NCBI GenBank assembly: GCA_036346205.1
Contig: JARFJB010002469.1
Location: 310,001 to 374,000 of the forward strand
From: Vesta saturnalis
Taxonomy: Eukaryota; Arthropoda; Insecta; Coleoptera; Lampyridae
Length of the DNA stretch: 64,000 nt
Direction of reading: 5' to 3'
Part shown: piece after piece, positions 55,885-64,000 of the stretch
Layout: every line of letters starts with the position of its first letter
Position numbering within the stretch: the first letter of the stretch is position 1
Notes under the pieces: generated by a model
Databases searched by the model: none
Told to the model about the DNA's origin: nothing
The model's input: the letters and a program-made list of their open reading frames with translations, nothing else
Program-made: the position numbers and the translations under genes

Positions 55885-55909
55885 GGCTTCGTATGCGAGC
55901 AGGGGTTAA
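55885..55909. repeat. piggyBac-like terminus (GGGG next to TTAA)
   Basis: GGCTTCGTATGCGAGCAGGG followed by GTTAA. The word GGCTTCGTATGC also occurs, reverse-complemented, beside the piggyBac remnant (about 23634-23646). GGGG|TTAA fits a piggyBac end at its TTAA target. The other end was not found. Confidence 0.4.
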
Positions 55910-56384
55910 GAAAAAAAGTAAAGTTTGGCAACAATGCCGATTCTATATATTTGTTTGTACAGTTAGTTTTATATGTTCGATATATCGCTACCTCAATGCA
56001 ACAGTGGGATATAAAGAAAATAGTGAATTTGAGAAAACTGCATTATTTGAAAATCGAGTTTACTTATTTTGATGTTACTTGAAACATGGTTGTATAAACC
56101 GGTTGTTTATCTATTCATGAGTTGTATATTAGTAATACCCTTCAGTTATGATGGTGATTATAAATAAAGGTTTATATTAGCAACAATAATAAATGTTTAT
56201 TGCCAAATGTCCCACTGTTACATTCAAAGTATTTCTATTTTTCAAGAAAGACCCAGTGTTGCACAAAATAAATTTAATTGTAAATTGAATATAAAAATTT
56301 ACATTATTCTGTTATTTATACTAATAATGAGACAATTACATTAACAATGCATAGGTATAATAAAATATATTATAATAATAACAG
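55910..56384. other. AT-rich spacer
   Basis: No gene or repeat recognised. Presumed 3' flank of the minus-strand gene that follows. Confidence 0.35.
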
Positions 56385-57176
56385 TTAATCATCCGATTCA
56401 GAAGAGTTTGCAATAACATCTGATGATTTCAAGTTCAAATAAAAGGCGTGATGTGTCTTTGGAATTAGGTTGGCTGTGCAGAGCGATTCCAAATGCATTT
56501 TTTTCTTTGCTGAAATTTTAGGAGCTTCTCTGTAGCAACTATTTAATGTAACTTCAGCATGTTGTTTTCTCATTTTTGTCTAATGTACAGTTTTTGAATG
56601 GTATCTCTTCTTCATAAGACGTTTTATATAAAATAACATCCTTCTGGGACTTTTCCATTTTTACAATCTTTATTTGTCGTATTTTTCGTTATCTGTATTG
56701 ATAGAAAATTTTTCCCATCGTTTCTGAAACTTTTTTCCAGTCTATGAAGTCATCAGTATGCATTTCAGACACAGTGTACGGCGGTCCAGTTTTCTTGGCT
56801 GCTTTAATTAACATGCTTAGCTCCGAAGGCACAAAAATTGGGTTGCGCTTTAAAATCCTAGATTTCTCTTTTTCTATTACACTATGCATAGAATCACCCT
56901 CGTTCTCTGTGTGCCCCACAACCAAGTACTTATGAGTGATCGAATCAATGTCAAAATTCGTTAAACAGTAAAGGTACATACTAAACAAGAACCTGTTTTT
57001 ATTCTGTGCAACACAATTGTCGGAATAAAATATTGCAGCACTGGCTTGTTTAGAAATATTTTCTTTAATAAACAAAACATACAGGTGGCTATTTCATTTG
57101 TTACCCTTTTTGCAAGTGCTTCATGCCATAAGTAACAATGCCCTTGTTTAGTAGCTAAATTAAATACGGTGAAATT
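56385..57176 (-). pseudogene. DUF7869-type TE-associated protein, C-terminal half, cut by a gypsy LTR
   Basis: From 57176 leftward: NFTVFNLATKQGHCYLWHEALAKRVTNEIATC, then in a shifted frame 57075-56689 with AAIFYSDNCVAQNKNRFLFSMYLYCL (acidic S-D-N-C motif), DSITHKYLVVGHTENEGDSMHSVIE and PPYTVSEMHTDDFIDW. 56573-56385 has ISAKKKMHLESLCTANLIPKTHHAFYLNL. These motifs, in this order, define the family I know as DUF7869, widespread in insect genomes and probably a transposon-derived RNase H-like protein; its biochemical role is unknown to me. The N-terminal half is missing because the LTR starts at 57177. Confidence 0.7.
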
Positions 57177-59170
57177 TGTAACACCCTAAGTGGTGTACAA
57201 TAATTACAGTTTTTAATCGCCCTGTTTTCTAGCTCTCGGATCTAAGGTGAGGTTCGGTTTGCAATTTTCAACACTTATGTATGTTGGGTTGCCTGGATGT
57301 AGAATCAAATAACGATATATTAAGAATATATAATTTAGAATTAATCAAAAATATAATACTTATAATTACAAAACATAACTAACGATTCTTTAATTACAAA
57401 GCACAACTAATTTTCTTGTACTTAAACTTCAATTAGTTTCCGTTCTGGGACTCGGTACCTGACTTCGGGTTTGATCGTAAGCTGTAACAAAGGTTATTAA
57501 TCCGGTGTATCTTCCGAGGTTCGTTTTGTATTCAGGGGTTAATAATTAATTAACAAGAACGACTTGTGGTCAGGTTCATAGAGGAGTGACGATAAATGGA
57601 GTGAGTGGTTTGGTGAAAATGGAATAACTTCCTCAGGTGAGATATGGATCTTATTTTTAATTTTTCCTTTATGTTAATAAGGGGTTATCATTTAAGGGTG
57701 AAATCTAGGTGGCTTAAGGGGTTAAATCTATTGCATATAACTGGTTGATGTAGATGGGAAAGTTGTGGTATTTAAACTGGTTAGGATAACCTTTGACCTA
57801 CAATAGCATTTGTACTTACTGTAATCAGCTGGTTAGTGGTATTTTATAAAATTTGGATGTTTGGAATGAGAATTAATTCTAACGTGTATTATTAAAATAG
57901 ATGGCACACAATTGTAATAAATGAACTAGGTATAATAAAATGTGATTTAGTTAACTGCTCTGGAGTATTAGGATTAATCGGAGAATTGCAGGGAGAAATT
58001 TTAATATCAAGTGTAAATCGTGTAATGGAGATGTGATACTAAATTATGTTGAATAATTAGTACTGGAGTTAGACTATGTAAAATTAGTCGGTTGTTTGTT
58101 CTTTTGGGTGTTGTGAAATTACAGGACCATGTGAGTGGATAATTGGTTTCGAGATCAGGTGATAGGAATTTATACCAGGATTCAAGAGGGTGTGTAACCG
58201 AGAGAGGATAAAGGGGTAAGTGGTATTCGGATAAGGGTCTGGTGATGGTATAAATTTTATTTTGAGAGTCTGGATTATCAGGGTATTGAATGGTCTCTAT
58301 ACACCTTTCGTGGTAGTAACCCGAATAGATGTTAGATATGGTTCAGGTGTGTAAGAGGATAATAGGGAATATTATAGGGATAGATTTATACTAAGATGGT
58401 AACGGTATGGGTATGAGATTGAGATTCTGGATTAAATGATATTGAACGGTTTCTATACACCTTTCGTGGTAGTAACCCGAATAGATGTTAGATATGGTTC
58501 AGGTGTGTAAGAGGATAATAGGGAATATTATAGGATAATTATAGGAGATCACAGTATAGGATTACCTTACAATTGGGGTCGAAACCACCATTAATAAAGT
58601 AATTCTATTAACAATCTTTATCTATCCTTCGAGGTACGTACACCGATAGGGCAGATCTGAGATTGTTTCTCGGATATTAGGAATTAAACAGGAAAGGTTC
58701 TTCGTAAAGTAGCCTTACTTCTTGGGGCCGCGCACCAGTAGTAGAACCACGTTACTAGGTAACTATTTACTCCTCGTGGTACAAACACCGAGAAAGTGCA
58801 AATAGCTACTGTGTTGTGGAGGATTGTTATGAACTGGTACTAGGATATCGAGAAATCAGGAAATGTGTCAGGCAGGTTAGAATGTAATTAGGACAGCAGG
58901 TTATTTTAAGCAGGCAGGTAATTTGAGAGTTTCTGGTAATAATTTCTAGATCAAGTAGAATAGGATTCGAATTGAAATAGAATAGGATGAGTGAAGGTGT
59001 GAGTGGGTATTTATAGGAGATTTGCTAGGAGAGGGAAAAGTAGTGGAAACTGATAGGATTTATAAACAATACTACATTCAGTTTAAGGAAATAAATAGGA
59101 AAGAAGTTTTGATAGGAATTTCTGGACTAGGATTGGATAATTATATGTAATGAATTTTAGGATCATTACA
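57177..59170 (-). repeat. 3' LTR of the gypsy element running off the window
   Basis: 1,994 bp from TGTAACACCC to GATCATTACA. The adjoining sequence at the right (CACCACCCTTACC) is the complement of a purine-rich tract, as expected just inside a 3' LTR. An internal near-duplication of about 120 bp (TGGTCTCTATACACCTTTCG...) occurs at about 58257-58385 and 58419-58537. The partner LTR lies beyond position 64000. This long LTR is related to the solo LTR at 2534-4145. Confidence 0.85.
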
Positions 59171-59474
59171 CACCACCCTTACCTGGGGAAGAAAGTTCTG
59201 GGCCTGGGACTTGTAACAAACCACACTCGATTGCCTGGTCCTTTTCATCCGGATGAATTCACCTGTTGCCAGTTTGATTTTCACCCTCCTACGGTTTCTG
59301 GTTCGTCTCCATCCGGTAGTGCTTGGAGCTTGAGGCAGGCGTGGTACTGGCGTTTCTGGCAGAGGCAGGCGTGGTACTGGCGTTTCTGGCAGCGGCAGGC
59401 GTTGGATTCCTACTTCTTCTGGTAAGTGTAGCGTTTTGGAGAAGTGGTTTTTATTTCCAATATTTCCAGGTGTT
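59171..59474. repeat. Internal 3' non-coding region with 30-bp tandem repeat
   Basis: A 30-bp unit (GGCAGGCGTGGTACTGGCGT...) is repeated about 2.5 times at 59334-59402, between the LTR and the end of pol. Confidence 0.8.
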
Positions 59475-60300
59475 CTAGCATCCGTCTGAGAGGAGTGGGG
59501 TCATGTAATGGGAAGACCGGAGGTGTGTAGGGGACGAGGAAAGTTCCCAGGCAGGTGGTGGATCGGACGTGACAGGGGAATTTTCCCTAGGACTGAGGGG
59601 TAGAGGTGCGGATAATTCAGGAGCAACTGGAGATGGTGGGTGTATGGTGGTTTGGCGGTAAGGGCTAAGAATCTGTGGATTGCAGGATAGGTATGCAGTA
59701 GGGAGATGTTCTGTGCCAGGTTGTCTGTAGGACTGTGGTTGCCACGGCTGGATACGATGTCGGCGACGACGGGTAGTCTTGGCAAATCGGACTGGTGCCA
59801 TTTCACTATACTGACTTTCTGGTTCAGAGATTTCGGTTATATATCCGTTATCAGTCAAAGTCCCCTCCCCCTTTGGCCGACCGTAGTGGGATCTTCCACT
59901 TCTTCTTTTGGAGGGGGCACGTCCGCTTAGGCGCTCTTGAGGTCCTAGACGTGCACGGTACCCATCTTTTTTTCGTGTCCAGTTCACGAAGTTCCACGAT
60001 CAGAGGTGAGATTATTTTATTAATAAGGTAGACGCCGGTGAATTTTGGGGCGATTTTGGCGTTGAAGTCCTTAATTTTGCTGGAAAGATAATGTGTTTTC
60101 TTATATACTAACTCACTTACTCGAGGGCGATAGGGGCAACGTCGAAGATCATAACCATGCTTATGGGTATCAAACGCCATGTAAAGAGTATCCCAAGCGA
60201 GCTGCCTCAGATCTTCGATGCGTCTCATATGGTTGGTGAGTTCCTGTGCCGCTAGGGCTGGAATGGCCTCCCTGGGACGGTGTTGTACGTAATAGGCGCC
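59475..60300 (-). pseudogene. Gypsy integrase C-terminal domain and tail
   Basis: 60288-59851: YVQHRPREAIPALAAQELT, then LAWDTLYMAFDTHKHGYDLRRC and KFTGVYLINKIISPLIVELREL, the GPY/F-type module (here G-V-Y) that follows gypsy integrase cores. A frame change leads into 59987-59475, a Pro/Ser-rich basic tail of low complexity. In working elements this region contributes to target choice. Confidence 0.75.
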
Positions 60301-60329
60301 TGGAGGAATGTGTCTAGTTTAGGAGAAAG

Positions 60330-61364
60330 CTATTTCAGGGGTACATCCCATTCTTTTTGGTCCTCTCCTGTCAATTGCGCAATCATCGTACCAATAACCT
60401 TGTTGGTACGTTCAACCGGGTTAGCCTGGGAGTAATGCGGGTGTGATCGATGTCTAATGCCTAGATTTTCCAGAGCCTCTCTGAAAATTCGACTCGTGTA
60501 CTGGGGACCATTAGCTGTAATCAGAGTATAAGGACAACCATATTTAAAAACTACCTGTTCGCGGAATGCTTGGAGGATGGGTGGAGTTGTTGCCTGGCGA
60601 ACAGGTTTTAACTCGATCCACTTCGTCATGCAATCTTGAAATACTAGCAGAAAGGTGTGGCCCTTTTTGGTTCTAGGTAGTGGTCCTATCAAATCTGTGC
60701 TGACCACTTGCCAAGGATGCCCTGTCTTGGAAAAGTGCATCTCTCCGGCGGGTTTCTGGTTGGAGGACTTGAACTTCAGGCAAGTATGACAGCGTTTTAT
60801 GTGTTTAATTACGTCACCTTTGATTCCAGGCCAGTAATAATTTTTATAGATTCTGGACAAGGTCTTTGCAATGCCTAGGTGACCGGCCGTTGGGGAGTCA
60901 TGACACTCCTTTATAATGGTTAGTCGTTGGGCCGTGGGGACACATAATTTCCAGCTACCCTGTGCTCCGGCCTCTATTTCTGGTGATGAATCTAGAAGTT
61001 TTTTATATACAAACCCATTTTGTACTTTGTACAGGTGATTGTCACAGGGAAGCTGTTGAACATGTTGTACAAGTGTTTGGTACCAAGGGCAGTTTCGGTT
61101 GTCTTCTGCGTCCCATTGTAGAGCCGCGAATCCCGGTTCAGGAGGGAGAGTATCAGGTAGACGGGAGAGAGCGTCCGCCACTTTGTTGAGTGCTCCTTTC
61201 CTGTAATCGATGGTAAAATCGTACTGCTGGAGCTCCATGATCCAACGGGCCAGGCGTGACGTTGGTTTCTCCAGTGTGCGTAACCACTTTAGACAACGGT
61301 GGTCGGTAAGTACTACGAATTTGTAGCCCTCCAAATATCCTCTGAGTTTCAGGATGGACCACAC
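60330..61364 (-). CDS. Gypsy RNase H C-terminus and integrase
   Basis: 344-residue open frame. RNase H end: YKFVVLTDHRCLKWL, RLARWIMELQQYDFTIDYRKGALNKVADALSR. Integrase: zinc-binding H-x(3)-H and C-x(2)-C (CHDSPTAGHLGIAKTL, CHTCLKFK), then the core with QVVSTDLIGPLPRTKKGHTFL (first Asp), TLITANGPQYTS where the second catalytic Asp is replaced by Ala, and NPVERTNKVIG (Glu). The open frame looks fresh, but the missing Asp should abolish strand transfer. A stop after DVPLK ends the frame. Confidence 0.9.
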   Translation of the reverse strand: MWSILKLRGYLEGYKFVVLTDHRCLKWLRTLEKPTSRLARWIMELQQYDFTIDYRKGALNKVADALSRLPDTLPPEPGFAALQWDAEDNRNCPWYQTLVQHVQQLPCDNHLYKVQNGFVYKKLLDSSPEIEAGAQGSWKLCVPTAQRLTIIKECHDSPTAGHLGIAKTLSRIYKNYYWPGIKGDVIKHIKRCHTCLKFKSSNQKPAGEMHFSKTGHPWQVVSTDLIGPLPRTKKGHTFLLVFQDCMTKWIELKPVRQATTPPILQAFREQVVFKYGCPYTLITANGPQYTSRIFREALENLGIRHRSHPHYSQANPVERTNKVIGTMIAQLTGEDQKEWDVPLK

Positions 61365-61434
61365 GACAGCCAGACACTCCTTTTCTATGGTAGAGTAATT
61401 TCGTTCTGTGATGTTAGGGCTCGACTTATGTAAG

Positions 61435-62400
61435 CTATAACTTTTCCTCTGGCCCTTCTCCCTGTGTCAGGACAGCTCCAATTCCCGTGTCGCTGGCATC
61501 AGTCTGGAGGATAAATGTCTGTGAAAAATCCGGGCAGGCCAATATTGGTGGAGTGGTAAGTGCTTTCTTGATGTTTATAAAAGATTGCTGTTGTGTTTCT
61601 GTCCAGGTGAATTTGCTGTCCTTCCGCAGTAGTTTAGTCAGGGGTTGGCTCAACTGGGCAAATTGGGGAATGTATTTTCGATACCACGAGGACATACCCA
61701 GAAACTGTCGAAGTTGCTTTGTTGTCCGTGGAGGCGGGAGTTGGACAATCGACTCAACTTTCTCGGGATCGGGTTGAATTCCCTGGGAGGTGACGATATG
61801 TCCCAGGTATTTCAGATGGGTCTTGAAAAATTGGCATTTGTCCACCTGGAGTTGCAGTCCATGTTCCCGGAGACGGTGGAACACATCATGTAAGTTCTGG
61901 AGGTGGTCGTTAAAGGTGTTTCCTAAAACTATTATATCATCTAGATATACGAATGCCTTACTAGTTAGGTCAGGTCCGATGATAGTGTCGAGGAGACGCT
62001 GGAATGTTGCGGGAGCGGATGTAGTCCAAAAGGAAGGACCTTAAACTGGAATAGTCCGCGTCCTGGGACTGTGAATGCAGTAAGTGGTTTGCTAGTTTCT
62101 TCCATAGGTACTTCCAATAACCTTGTTTAAGGTCTAATGTACTAACATACTGTGTTTCTCTTAGCTGGTCCAATATTCCTTGGATAAATGGCAGGGGATA
62201 GGCATCTTTAACTGTCACTTGATTCACCTTTCGGTAATCGACACAGAAACGGTATGCTCCAGATGGTTTTCTGACCAAAACGACAGGAGAACTCCATGGG
62301 CTATGGGAGGTTTCAATAACGTCGTTGGCCAGCATGTCGTCAACCCATTGATTGATGATGGTTTGCATAGCCGGGTTTCTTGGGTAGTACCTTTGTTTGA
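61435..62400 (-). pseudogene. Gypsy reverse transcriptase and start of RNase H
   Basis: 62368-62100: INQWVDDMLANDVIETSHSPWSSPVVLVRKPSGAYRFCVDYRKVNQVT and STLDLKQGYW (first polymerase Asp), then a frameshift. The next part in another frame includes SKPLTAFTVPGRGLFQF and VLPFGLHPLPQH (here a frame change). The polymerase motif AFVYLDDIIVLG lies at about 61955-61920. 61884-61435 continues with VDKCQFFKTHLKYLGHIV, QFLGMSSWYRKYIP and FILQTDASDTGIGAVL (first RNase H Asp). About 70 residues of RNase H fall in a gap of altered frame between 61435 and 61364. At least two frameshifts. Confidence 0.88.
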
Positions 62401-62416
62401 GTGGTGTTGCTCGGCA

Positions 62417-63178
62417 TCAGGGTAATTCGGTGAGTAATACTTTGGGTTCGGCCAGGGACACATTAAACTTTGTTAATTCTGTTTCTAGGAAGGCATTTAT
62501 TTGTTGTAATTCATTGTCATCTAGTCCCTGGATGCCATTTAAACCTGCAGAAAATTCTGGTTGAAGAGGGATGGTCTCATTGGCAATTTCCACTTGGTAT
62601 GGGACTAGTCTGATAGTGGCTTGAATTTCTCGGAGAAAATCGAGTCCCAGGACTACATCAGTCGATAAGTTAGGTAAATATTGACCTAGAAGTAAGTAAT
62701 TATGTTGGCCGAGCAGGACAGGAAATCTGTAACCTCCATGTGATTTGGTCGTGGAATTATTGGCGAGGCGGACCATCTCGGTATTCAGGTTTTCTGGAGA
62801 AATCGAATTCTGGACTAACAAATTCTTTAGTCTTTTACCAAAATATGTCTTGGATGCGCCAGTGTCCACTAGGGCTTGGACTGGTTTAGTGAAGATGTGG
62901 AGGGTGATGAATAATCTATCATCCGTGGAAATTGGTAGTATCGTTGGTGTTGGTGGAGACTGACTAAACTCCTTTACTTGTTTTAGCCATTTATTCCAAT
63001 CCTCTTTGGAGGTAGTAGGCTTAGACCTGGATGTGGGGGATGTAGCCGAGGTGTGTGAAGGTCCCCTGTCATCCTTCACCGGCGTTGGAAGTTTCCCTGT
63101 TTCGTGCATAGACAATTCTTGGACAGGACTCCGGGCTTGCCACATCGGGAGCAGAATGCCTTGAATGTCCCTGTACAA
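62417..63178 (-). CDS. Gypsy protease region
   Basis: 253-residue frame overlapping the end of gag by about 100 bases in the -1 phase, which suits ribosomal frameshifting between gag and pol. VQALVDTGASKTYFGKRL near residue 108 is the retropepsin active site, and VVLGLDFLREIQATI the C-terminal conserved block. The last part (LDDNELQQINAFLETELTKF) leads into RT. Confidence 0.88.
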   Translation of the reverse strand: MYRDIQGILLPMWQARSPVQELSMHETGKLPTPVKDDRGPSHTSATSPTSRSKPTTSKEDWNKWLKQVKEFSQSPPTPTILPISTDDRLFITLHIFTKPVQALVDTGASKTYFGKRLKNLLVQNSISPENLNTEMVRLANNSTTKSHGGYRFPVLLGQHNYLLLGQYLPNLSTDVVLGLDFLREIQATIRLVPYQVEIANETIPLQPEFSAGLNGIQGLDDNELQQINAFLETELTKFNVSLAEPKVLLTELP

Positions 63179-64000
63179 CGGTCACGGAAATGTCCTTTTT
63201 CCCCACAGGTCCAACATACCTCTTCTCGTTTGTATAACACACGGGGTAACAATTCTGGTTTAATGGTTCTGGGTTTTTCAGGTAACGGTATTGCTGAATG
63301 TGCCGGTGAAGAGGGCGGTATTTCACTGAATTGGACTCGACTAGGACGAGTAGCAGGGGTAGGACTCTGGCTTCGTGGTGGCAACATTTCGAAATGGTTG
63401 GTCATCTCTAGTAATTCTGGTAGGGTAGAGAAATCCTTTTGTCGGATATAATACTTATATTCTGTCCGCAGGTTGTCGTATATTCTCTCTATTTGACTCC
63501 TAGGGGTCATCTCTCCATGTCTCCTCATCAAAGTTAGCAAGGTGGTTGCGTAATCTACTGCCCTTTCTCTGGGTCTCTGGACACGATTACGTATCTCCTC
63601 TTCCAACTTGCTTTGATACCTGGGAGGTAGGAATTGTCTCTTGAAGTCCCTCAGGAAATCAGTCCAGGTAGCCCATAATATGCGATTGTTTCTGTACCAT
63701 AATAATACAGTTTCTTTTAGGAGTTCGGGTAGTGCTAGCAACAGATCTTCATCTGGGACCTGGTAGCATGCCTGGAGTTCTTCGAGTCTCTCCAGAAACG
63801 ATAGGGGATCGCTGACACCATCATATTTTAACCCCCACTTGCGGACTCGATCACAGGTGTCTGCCTGTCTGCTGGGAGTTCCGACAGGGGCTGCGGTGGA
63901 TGTGCTGGGGTGGATATACTCCTTGCTTCCATTTCTGGACGAGGTGGAGGTTCCATGACTGTAGGTACTACGATTTGTCCTTCCCGTCCTTAAATATTTA
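63076..64000 (-). CDS. gag: Gypsy gag, C-terminal part, continues beyond the window
   Basis: The frame is open from position 64000 leftward to 63076; the first in-frame Met at 63741 is not the true start. Upstream residues (KWGLKYDGVSDPLSFLERLE) belong to the capsid region, a common gypsy gag pattern, followed by LKETVLLWYRNNRILWATWTDFLRDFKRQFLP and RNRVQRPRERAVDYATTLLTLMRR. Two CCHC knuckles follow: CWTCGEKGHFRDRC and CSRCGKPGVLSKNC (the latter with the usual His replaced). The start lies outside the window. Confidence 0.9.
   Translation of the reverse strand, partial: KYLRTGRTNRSTYSHGTSTSSRNGSKEYIHPSTSTAAPVGTPSRQADTCDRVRKWGLKYDGVSDPLSFLERLEELQACYQVPDEDLLLALPELLKETVLLWYRNNRILWATWTDFLRDFKRQFLPPRYQSKLEEEIRNRVQRPRERAVDYATTLLTLMRRHGEMTPRSQIERIYDNLRTEYKYYIRQKDFSTLPELLEMTNHFEMLPPRSQSPTPATRPSRVQFSEIPPSSPAHSAIPLPEKPRTIKPELLPRVLYKREEVCWTCGEKGHFRDRCTGTFKAFCSRCGKPGVLSKNCLCTKQGNFQRR

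Noticed and set aside
59150..59425. Plus-strand frame with RQAWYWRFWQ repeats
   Set aside because: The repeat is a translated 30-bp DNA tandem repeat in the gypsy 3' non-coding region.
1..64000. CRISPR arrays, bacterial operons, riboswitches or Shine-Dalgarno sites
   Set aside because: No regularly spaced repeats of that kind. Introns, LTR elements and 28S sequence show a eukaryotic genome.
1..64000. tRNA or small RNA genes
   Set aside because: None could be supported by eye; the only tRNA-related sequences are LTR primer sites. A covariance-model scan would settle it.

Overview
This is a eukaryotic, AT-rich, almost wholly transposon-derived window, most likely from an insect or other arthropod. 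Evidence for the host: many elements have short spliceosomal introns (GTAAGT...TTTCAG), there are two P/THAP transposase copies, several PIF/Harbinger transposase plus Myb/SANT gene pairs, piggyBac, Tc1, pogo, MULE, copia and gypsy elements, and an R2 retrotransposon sitting at its classic site in a piece of 28S rRNA. I found no ordinary host gene I could defend. Nearly every coding stretch is TE-derived, and most carry stops, frameshifts or internal deletions.

Layout. 1-1.6 kb: FLYWCH/MULE transposase remnant (minus). 2.0-2.35 kb: CGGBP1-like zinc-finger fragment. 2.5-4.1 kb: solo LTR with a 4-bp target duplication, then a GC-rich minisatellite. 5.06-7.4 kb and 8.1-11.2 kb: two P-element (THAP) transposase copies in opposite orientation. 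12.0-17.5 kb: a Harbinger gene pair split by a complete gypsy element with 141-bp LTRs, itself carrying an 823-bp MITE. 17.9-22.4 kb: a second Harbinger pair, its transposase split by a complete pogo element. 22.5-26.2 kb: gypsy scrap, internally deleted piggyBac, DUF4806-like remnant and a small MITE. 26.9-28.2 kb: deleted copia (minus). 28.4-29.7 kb: half a pogo/Tigger. 29.8-40.6 kb: a copia element opened by a 5.7-kb pogo element and by a solo LTR.

The nesting inside that copia is the main discovery. The pogo element contains a TA-flanked unit with perfect 23-bp terminal inverted repeats. That unit holds a Tc1-type transposase remnant plus a piece of 28S rDNA interrupted by a 5'-truncated R2 element. 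The layers are copia > pogo > Tc1-like unit > 28S rDNA > R2.

40.6-42.9 kb: truncated gypsy (minus). 44.5-46.9 kb: C2H2/MULE/SWIM transposase. 47.1-55.3 kb: three consecutive Harbinger modules (transposase and Myb-like gene converging tail to tail), one with a Myb-like gene that looks intact. 56.4-57.2 kb: DUF7869-type gene cut by a gypsy LTR. 57.2-64 kb: a gypsy element on the minus strand running off the window.

Except for transposases acting on their own ends, and Harbinger transposase with its Myb-like partner, these genes do not form a pathway. They record successive insertions whose order can be read from nesting and target-site duplications.
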